Made by a program: the position numbers and the translations under genes. The notes under the pieces were generated by a model. That model was not told where the DNA came from and did not search any database. It saw only the letters and a program-made list of their open reading frames with translations. Shown here piece by piece: positions 58,803-64,000 of a stretch of 64,000 nt of DNA; within the stretch, counting starts at the first letter, position 1; each line of letters opens with the position of its first letter. The stretch comes from Psychromicrobium xiongbiense (lineage in GTDB: Bacteria; Actinomycetota; Actinomycetes; Actinomycetales; Micrococcaceae): the NCBI RefSeq assembly GCF_030271165.1, contig NZ_JASSZH010000024.1:124001-188000 (forward strand), in the 5' to 3' direction.

Positions 58803-59942
58803 CTAGCTGCCGTTGAGCGCTTCTGCCGTGGCGGCGGCCAGGTATTTGGCCGGTTCCGCCATCGCGGCCTCAGCGCTGCGGGCCACCTCCGCTGCGGATG
58901 CTGCCGCGACGACGCCCAGCGCCGCAAGTTCCTCATAATCAACCGAGAGCTGCCCGGCCACCAGGACCACCGGAATCCCCGCCTTCTGGGCAGCCCGGGC
59001 CACCCCGACCGGCGTTTTCCCGGCCAACGACTGGGAGTCCACGCTGCCTTCGCCGGTTACCACTAGATCCGCCTCAGCAATCCTGGCGTCCAGGCCGACC
59101 AGCTCGGCCACCAGGGCTACTCCGGATTCGAGCTTTGCTCCGGCGAGTGCCACCCACGATGCCGGGAAGCCACCGGCCGCCCCAGCCCCGGGAAGATTCG
59201 GGTCCACTCCGGTCGCTTCCCGCAACAATGAGGCCAGGTGCCGCAACCCGGCATCCAGGCGCTCCACGCCATCGGCATCGGCGCCCTTCTGCGGACCGAA
59301 AACATGGGCCGCACCCAGCGGCCCGTACAGCGGATTGTCCACGTCCACCGCCACCCGGATGCGGGTCGTGGCCAGCCGCGGGTCCAGCTCCGAGGCGTCC
59401 AGCACCGCGATATCCACCAGATTCCCACCGCCGAGTGGCACCAACGCACCGTGGCGGTCGAGCAGCTTGAGCCCCAGCGCCCGCAGCGCTCCGGTGCCGC
59501 CATCGCTCATCGCGGAGCCGCCCAGGCCCAGGATGATCTCGGTGGCACCGGCATCGAGCGCGGCGGCGATCAGCTGACCGCAGCCGTAGCTGTGGGCGCG
59601 CAGCGCATTCTCCGGAGTGCGCTCGGCCAGCAGATAGCCACTGGCCTGAGCCGTTTCGATGACGGCCGTGACCGGCGCTTCCGCGGACAGACCGCCCGAT
59701 GCCGGACTGAGCGCCCAGGCGGCCGCGGTGGGCTTGAGAATCGGCCCGACCACGGCGTTGATCCGCTCGTCAAAACCGGCGGCGACGGCCGCTTCCACGG
59801 TGCCCTCACCGCCGTCAGCCATGGGCAGGGTGGTGATCACCGCCTCAGGGTAGACCCGCAGGACTCCTTCAGAAATCGCGGCGGCGGCCTCAGCGGCCGT
59901 CAGGGTACCTTTGAATTTGTCCGGGGCAATCAGTACGCGCAT
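58803..59942 (-). CDS. glxK: Glycerate 2-kinase (GarK/GlxK family)
   Basis: Phosphorylates D-glycerate to 2-phosphoglycerate. The 379-aa protein starts IAPDKFKGTLTAAEAAAAI. It carries MADGGEGTV, LGLGGSAMSDGGTGALRALG and VVTGEGSVDSQSLAGKTPVGVA, the hallmarks of the type I glycerate kinase family. The length is normal. GGATGGG lies before the ATG at 59942. No glyoxylate or tartronate semialdehyde genes are adjacent, so the source of glycerate is not shown by context. Confidence 0.93.
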   Translation of the reverse strand: MRVLIAPDKFKGTLTAAEAAAAISEGVLRVYPEAVITTLPMADGGEGTVEAAVAAGFDERINAVVGPILKPTAAAWALSPASGGLSAEAPVTAVIETAQASGYLLAERTPENALRAHSYGCGQLIAAALDAGATEIILGLGGSAMSDGGTGALRALGLKLLDRHGALVPLGGGNLVDIAVLDASELDPRLATTRIRVAVDVDNPLYGPLGAAHVFGPQKGADADGVERLDAGLRHLASLLREATGVDPNLPGAGAAGGFPASWVALAGAKLESGVALVAELVGLDARIAEADLVVTGEGSVDSQSLAGKTPVGVARAAQKAGIPVVLVAGQLSVDYEELAALGVVAAASAAEVARSAEAAMAEPAKYLAAATAEALNGS

Positions 59943-60009
59943 TCACCCATCCTGTCAGGTCACCCGGCAGTGGGGCGATCGCCGCTGGAATGTTGAGGGT
60001 CCACGCAGT

Positions 60010-60961
60010 TCAGTCTCCGATGGCGCGTCCCGCGAGAAGGTTAGTGGTGAACCTCTCGATGTCAGACTGCACGCCGGGATACGCATGCTCGTGCGGCACT
60101 TCATGCCGTACGGCCTCCAGGGTCTGCCCGAGAGTTTCGATGGTGATCCTGGCTGCATTCTCAACTCTGCATGCGCGCCCTTCCGCTACGAGATGCTCCA
60201 GAGTGATGTCCGCATGACGGTATTCGCCTCCCACGGACATGGCCAGCTCGCCGTCGTTGGGCCGGTGGGCCTGCGGGACCACATCGTAAGCAGGGGCGAG
60301 CGATGGCGCACCCTCAAGTGGGTGCAGTAACGAAAGGTTTTTGGCGTGGAGATCCAGATTGCCGGGCGCCGCAGAGAGAACCACCAGGCGAAACATTCGC
60401 GCAGTAGACTCACGGTCGCTCACCTCATGCAGCATGCCTGCGATCCGTTCGGTACTGACTTTTCCGCTGATCCGCTGGTATTTTTCGTTCCCGACTGCGC
60501 CCAGTGCCTGGTTGAAGTCTTCCTGATGGATGCGCCCCTCCGGCGCCTCGGAGGAGCGGTCGTATCGTTCGATGACTACGGCAGGGACGCCGTCGAACTC
60601 TTCAATCCAGGTGCTGAAAGAACTGAGCCCAACAGCGCGTGCGATCCGAGCGCCGTATTCTTCGTCGTAGATCCCGGTAGGGTCTTCCGGAGACCCCGGC
60701 GTAAGGATGTGGGTTGATGGCCAGCCGTCGATCACCCGGTTCCATCCGGACGCGGTGCGCCAGCACAATCTTGTCCTGCACGCCCGCCAGTGACGTTTTG
60801 CCGCCGATGGGTTTGTTGCCCAGCGGGTATTCCTGAACGTCTCTGAGCATCCCGGCGACTCCGGCTATTGTCACCGGCTCAATGCTGACGTCGAAGGTAC
60901 GCCAGTTCCCGGCAATCCGTGCGATCCGCGTTCCGTAGAACTCCGCTACCAGTTCAGTCAT
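60010..60961 (-). pseudogene. hipA: HipA-like kinase, frameshifted and N-terminally shortened
   Basis: HipA is the serine/threonine kinase toxin of hipBA modules. The C-terminal part keeps kinase texts: STHILTPG, the catalytic GNLDLHAKNLSLL, and LAPAYDVV at the metal site. The N-terminal part (60961 down to about 60765) keeps IGGKTSLAGVQDKIVLA but is in another frame. The shift lies near 60755-60765, between VLA and TASGW. The region before TSLAGVQ is also only about 55 residues, some 80-90 shorter than usual, so the N-subdomain 1 looks deleted. It overlaps the hipB gene by 8 nt. Kinase residues survive, but an intact product needs the shift to be bypassed or to be a sequencing error. Confidence 0.8.
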
Positions 60962-61193
60962 GGTCCACTTCAGAGCTGATGGTGGCGCTGAGTTCCATGC
61001 CGGTTTCTTTCATGAAGGCGAACAGGCTGTCCATCATGATGGAAGGTTTGCCCGCCTCAAGTTCCCAGACGTAGCGCTGAGTGGTCCCGAGCCGCTGGGC
61101 AAGCTCACGCTGGCTGAGCCCGGAAATGAGCCGCGCCTGTTGCAGGATGCGACCAAGTGATGCCGGTCCGGTGACTCGTCCGGTGTAGGCCAT
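60954..61193 (-). CDS. hipB: HipB-like XRE-family antitoxin / repressor
   Basis: A 79-aa helix-turn-helix protein of the HipB type. The Cro/C1 domain reads LGRILQQARLISGLSQRELAQRLGTTQRYVWELEAGKPS, and the short tail MDSLFAFMKETGMELSATI is typical of HipB. It neutralises HipA and represses the operon. GAGGGG lies 2-3 nt before the ATG. It overlaps hipA by 8 nt and lies downstream of an array of GACTCCGATAT-type operator repeats. It remains intact although hipA is broken. Confidence 0.88.
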   Translation of the reverse strand: MAYTGRVTGPASLGRILQQARLISGLSQRELAQRLGTTQRYVWELEAGKPSIMMDSLFAFMKETGMELSATISSEVDHD

Positions 61194-61202
61194 AGCCCCT
61201 CA

Positions 61203-61265
61203 TTCCGATGACTCCGATATCAACATCAACCGCTTTGACTCCGATATAGGAGTCAACTCCGATGG
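61203..61265 (-). promoter_or_regulatory. hipBA operator array
   Basis: ACTCCGAT-type units recur at 61211, 61238 and 61257, with a partial TTCCGATG at 61203. One forms the 18-bp palindrome GACTCC-GATATA-GGAGTC (61237-61254), and GGAGTCAACTCC (61249-61260) overlaps it. TTGACT is embedded on the minus strand. Spaced inverted half-sites upstream of hipB match how HipB autoregulates in E. coli (TATCC-N8-GGATA there). Confidence 0.6.
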
Positions 61266-61290
61266 TGGGTCCTCGGCAGCGCAGCGCGAT

Positions 61291-61656
61291 TTAGGAGTGC
61301 GGTTGACCCAGAGCCGTCCAGATCACAAAGAACTCGATGAGCAACACGACGGCAGCGATCGGAAAACTGAACGTAGGCAGCAGCACCCAGACGAGGGGGC
61401 GCACCTTCCGGACGAGGAGGATGATCCCCCACCACGTGGCCGCGATCAGAAGACCCACACCAAAGACCTGAAGGAGTACAGCCGGCAAGAACAGCCAGGC
61501 CTGACGCGCATTCACCGGTTGCAGCGCACCCCAGGTCCAGCCAAGCACCGCAAGAATGTTGAGCGCGAGTGCAATCACCATCATCCAGAAGGCAACCCGA
61601 GGGCCCCGGAACACGATGACCGTTTGTCGCGCAGGAATCGACTCGATAGCTGGCAT
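61291..61656 (-). CDS. Small integral membrane protein of unknown function
   Basis: A 121-aa protein with three hydrophobic helices (about 20-42, 55-78 and 88-112) and short loops. No domain is recognised. The ATG at 61656 has GGAGG 8 nt upstream; a longer in-frame start at 61716 is less likely. It lies between the pentapeptide-repeat gene and the hipBA locus on the same strand. The text TWWGIILLVRKVRPLVWVLLPTF contains a basic loop, suggesting that loop is cytoplasmic. Confidence 0.65.
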   Translation of the reverse strand: MPAIESIPARQTVIVFRGPRVAFWMMVIALALNILAVLGWTWGALQPVNARQAWLFLPAVLLQVFGVGLLIAATWWGIILLVRKVRPLVWVLLPTFSFPIAAVVLLIEFFVIWTALGQPHS

Positions 61657-61763
61657 GCCCGAACCTCCAGATCCGCAGTGAATACCGCCGCCGTCAAACA
61701 GGCGCCACACCAACAATACATCCAGACGCTGCAGTTATTAAGGGCCGCTGCGGGTCACCCCGC

Positions 61764-62375
61764 TCAGTCCCGGATGTCCAGACCCAGATTCCCGGCAATC
61801 ACGATGGCCTGCTGCAAATCCACGATGGCGCCGCGGATCTGGCTATCCTCCGGCACCAGAGAAGTCAGGATTGAGCCACGCAGATCCGCGCCACTGAAGT
61901 CCGCACGCACCAGCGAGGCATTGCCCAGGTCACAGTCGCGCAGTGTTGCTCCCGCGCATCGGGCGCCACTGAGGTCCGCTTCCGCCAGGCGCACCCCAGC
62001 GAACGTCGCGGAACCGAGTTCTGCCCGGGACAGACCCACGAAAGACCAGTTGCCGCCGGTGACCTTGAGCAGATCAAAGCGGCAGGCATCGAAGACGCTG
62101 CCCATGAACTTGCAGCGCTCCAAGGAGGCGTCGAAGAAGTTGCAGCCCACGAAGGTGCAGTTGGTGAAGGCGCTATCGGTGAAGCTGGCGGCGTTGAACT
62201 TGGCGTTCCGGAACGTGCAGTCCTCAAACACCACGCCGGTGCCGCTGGCTTCGGTGAGGTCCAGATCCACAAAGCTGACCGCACTGAAGGCCTGCTCAGA
62301 CAGGTCGTGGGTGTACCAGTCCTCGGAATACTGGGTGCTGGTGGTGTCCGGTCGGCCGCCGGGGCGCTGCGTCAT
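61764..62375 (-). CDS. Pentapeptide-repeat protein
   Basis: A 203-aa protein built of A(D/N)LXX-type pentapeptides forming a right-handed quadrilateral helix. Examples are FEDCTFRNAKFNAASF, FTNCTFVGCNFFDASL, LAEADLSGARCAGATL and LVRADFSGADLRGSIL. It resembles Qnr/MfpA-type proteins in size, but DNA-gyrase protection is only one possible role. The ATG overlaps the GDPD stop by 4 nt, so the two are coupled. Confidence 0.85.
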   Translation of the reverse strand: MTQRPGGRPDTTSTQYSEDWYTHDLSEQAFSAVSFVDLDLTEASGTGVVFEDCTFRNAKFNAASFTDSAFTNCTFVGCNFFDASLERCKFMGSVFDACRFDLLKVTGGNWSFVGLSRAELGSATFAGVRLAEADLSGARCAGATLRDCDLGNASLVRADFSGADLRGSILTSLVPEDSQIRGAIVDLQQAIVIAGNLGLDIRD

Positions 62376-63277
62376 TGTCCATCCTCAGAGTCGTTGGCGA
62401 GGCCTCGCTCAGGCCCACCGATCCAATAGTGCCGCTCCCGCATCACCTGGGCCAGCACATCCGCCCGGTCCGTCATCACGCCGTCGACTCCGAGGTCGAA
62501 GAGCCGGTGCATCCGCTCCGCCTCATTGATGGTCCAGACATGCACCTTCAGGCCCAGCCGATGCGCCCGATGCACGGAGCGTCGGGTGACCAGCCGCAAC
62601 GGACCGGAGCGCTCCGGAAGTTGCAGGCAGTCGATCTCCCCCAGCTGCCGTCGCAGCCAGGCCCGCAGTTTCGGGCCAATTTTTGCTCCAGACAGCGGGC
62701 CGACGCACCACGGGCTGAGTAATGCGAACAGGATGATCGACCGCTTCCCTGCGGACTGTGCCACTCTCTCGGCGGCGCTGGGCGGGAGCAGGGCCATGGT
62801 GGCGCGGCGGCGTTCGTCGGAAAACGACGCCAGGCACAGCCGGTCCTGGAGGGCAGTGCGGACGATGACGTCGGCGAGCGGCCCGACGGCGGCCGGGTCC
62901 TTCACATCCAGGTTGAATCGCGCCTGCGGCAACGCGGTGACGAGCTGTTCGATGCTCAGGATCGGCTCCGTCCCCCCGATACGGAACTGCTCCAGCTCCG
63001 CCAGGTTGTAGTCGGCGATCCGGCCTGAGCCGTCCGTGGTGCGATCCAGAGTCTCATCGTGGAAGGCGACCGGGACGCCATCCCGCGTGGCCCAGACATC
63101 GGTCTCCAGATGCGTGAAGCCCAGCGCCGTTGCGTCCCGAAAGGCGCGCAACGAATTCTCCCTGGCGGTACCCTCGGGGCTGAAGCCCCGGTGAGCGAAG
63201 GCGAGCGGCACCGCCGAATCCAGGCAGGGTTTGGCCGGAGATTTGGACGGAGACGCAGCCGAATCGGCGAGATTCAC
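62372..63277 (-). CDS. Glycerophosphodiester phosphodiesterase
   Basis: A 301-aa GDPD-family enzyme that hydrolyses glycerophosphodiesters to glycerol 3-phosphate and an alcohol. The catalytic text AFAHRGFSPEGTARENSL is followed by HLETDVWATRDGVPVAFHDETLDRTTDGSG, with the Glu/Asp metal ligands and second His. The C-terminus has VWTINEAERM and GVDGVMTDR. There is no signal peptide, so it acts in the cytoplasm. The first ~25 residues may be dispensable. It overlaps the HAD gene upstream and the pentapeptide gene downstream by 4 nt each. Confidence 0.92.
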   Translation of the reverse strand: MNLADSAASPSKSPAKPCLDSAVPLAFAHRGFSPEGTARENSLRAFRDATALGFTHLETDVWATRDGVPVAFHDETLDRTTDGSGRIADYNLAELEQFRIGGTEPILSIEQLVTALPQARFNLDVKDPAAVGPLADVIVRTALQDRLCLASFSDERRRATMALLPPSAAERVAQSAGKRSIILFALLSPWCVGPLSGAKIGPKLRAWLRRQLGEIDCLQLPERSGPLRLVTRRSVHRAHRLGLKVHVWTINEAERMHRLFDLGVDGVMTDRADVLAQVMRERHYWIGGPERGLANDSEDGQ

Positions 63278-64000
63278 GTGGTCAACGCACCCAGTAGTTC
63301 CTCGAGCACCTGAGCCACGCCGTCCTCGGCCAGGGCCGGCGCACGCAATGCCGTTGCCGCCTGGGCCGCCGGGTGACCGCTCGCCATGGCGTATCCCCGC
63401 CCTGCCCAGCTCAGCATCTCCACGTCATTGGGCATGTCTCCGAAGGCGATCACCTCAGTGGCGTCAATGTGGCGGGAGGCCGCGTATTCGCTGAGGGTTG
63501 CGGCCTTGTTCACGCCCACCCGGGAGAGCTCCAGCAGAGCCATTCCCGGTGCGGAATGCGTCGCATCAGCCCAGCGGGCGACGACGGGACGCACCACGGC
63601 CAGGAAGGCATCGGCATCGTGGTGGTCCATTCGCGCCAGGAATTTGAGCACCCGATGCCCGTTCTCCTCCTGCAGCGAGTCCTCCAGTGGCGCCGGGGTC
63701 AGCTGGAGCAACGCAGGTGAGGACTCCTCGTGGAGGAACTCCGGCTCCAGGAAAAGCCCGTCAATGGTCTCTGCGGCAAAGCTGGCACCGGGAGCCACCT
63801 GACGAATCGCTGCCTTGGCGGCCAGCACATCGCCCACGGAGAGACACTTGGTGCTCACCACCGATTCACCGGCCAGATCATAGACCAGGGCACCGTTGGA
63901 GCAGATCACCCGGCCCAGATGACCGACCTGCCGACGCAACGGATCCAGCCAGCGGGGCGGGCGCCCGGTGACGAAAACCACCTCAATCCCGGCGGCCTCT
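63274..64000 (-). CDS. HAD-superfamily phosphatase, Cof type (5' end outside window)
   Basis: The 5' end is beyond position 64000, so motif I is not seen. About 242 residues remain, beginning inside EAAGIEVVFVTGRPPRW (motif II). The cap domain follows, then AFGDMPNDVEMLSWAGRGYAM (motifs III and IV). It is similar in type to the HAD protein at 34.2-35.1 kb but only distantly alike. It overlaps the GDPD gene by 4 nt, forming the operon HAD-GDPD-pentapeptide protein. The substrate is unknown. Confidence 0.85.
   Translation of the reverse strand, partial: EAAGIEVVFVTGRPPRWLDPLRRQVGHLGRVICSNGALVYDLAGESVVSTKCLSVGDVLAAKAAIRQVAPGASFAAETIDGLFLEPEFLHEESSPALLQLTPAPLEDSLQEENGHRVLKFLARMDHHDADAFLAVVRPVVARWADATHSAPGMALLELSRVGVNKAATLSEYAASRHIDATEVIAFGDMPNDVEMLSWAGRGYAMASGHPAAQAATALRAPALAEDGVAQVLEELLGALTT

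Noticed and set aside
60755..60765. Programmed frameshift in hipA
   Set aside because: No slippery heptamer or downstream pseudoknot is apparent, and an N-terminal deletion is present as well, so decay or a sequencing error is simpler.

Overview
The window is GC-rich, densely packed DNA from an actinobacterium. The gene order points to the family Micrococcaceae (Arthrobacter, Pseudarthrobacter, Psychromicrobium or Renibacterium relatives): radA-disA-mutY; dacB-metalloprotease-tilS-hpt-ftsH-folE-folP-folB-folK-DUF3180-PH-PH-DUF2520-panC-lysS-lsr2-clpC; and serS-diacylglycerol kinase-pheA-pgm. Lsr2, DisA, the F420-associated type metalloprotease, many 4-nt ATGA/GTGA gene overlaps and frequent leaderless starts (TANNNT 6-7 nt before ATG/GTG) fit that group. 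I see no rRNA, tRNA, CRISPR array, transposase or integrase.

Layout. 0-3.7 kb: the start of a probable PstS lipoprotein with a PHO-box-like site, a FUSC exporter, and a divergent MarR/DHA2 efflux pair. 3.7-8.7 kb: DNA repair and signalling (radA, disA, mutY) with an arsenate reductase and an anchored unknown protein. 8.7-13.3 kb: PTS-dependent dihydroxyacetone kinase (dhaKLM), an argA-type acetyltransferase and a membrane esterase. 13.4-33.4 kb: a long minus-strand housekeeping run covering protein quality control (clpC, ftsH), nucleoid protein Lsr2, lysS, pantothenate (panC), folate (folE, P, B, K), membrane PH proteins, hpt, tilS and a PBP4-type carboxypeptidase. 33.6-35.1 kb: ppa and a HAD phosphatase.

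35.2-41.1 kb is an apparent accessory island. It lies exactly between two near-identical copies (24 of 25 bp, 21 contiguous) of the 3' end of serS. It encodes, on one strand, a lipoprotein, a secreted beta/gamma-crystallin-like protein, a paralogous lipoprotein, a membrane fusion protein with a peptidoglycan-binding insert, an ABC ATPase and a MacB/FtsX permease. The second lipoprotein overlaps the fusion protein gene by one base. The crystallin gene has a candidate promoter with a G8 tract between -35 and -10. I propose it as a secreted effector/export/protection module; the function is inferred.

41-64 kb: serS, lipid kinase, pheA, rhodanese, DUF4190 membrane proteins, phosphoglucomutase, an ABC-2 drug exporter with a MarR/GbsR-like regulator, a CDF metal exporter, a VOC protein, a Fic protein with a terminal winged helix, a UvrA2-type ABC protein, a uracil permease, glycerate kinase, a decayed hipBA toxin-antitoxin locus with an operator array, a pentapeptide-repeat protein, a GDPD and a truncated HAD phosphatase.

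A second theme is long, nearly perfect hairpins with no U-tract after many genes (arms up to 31 bp). Two of them are homologous with changes matched in both arms, and flank a DUF559 gene that sits between hpt and ftsH. A 16-bp inverted repeat also encloses the start codon of clpC.
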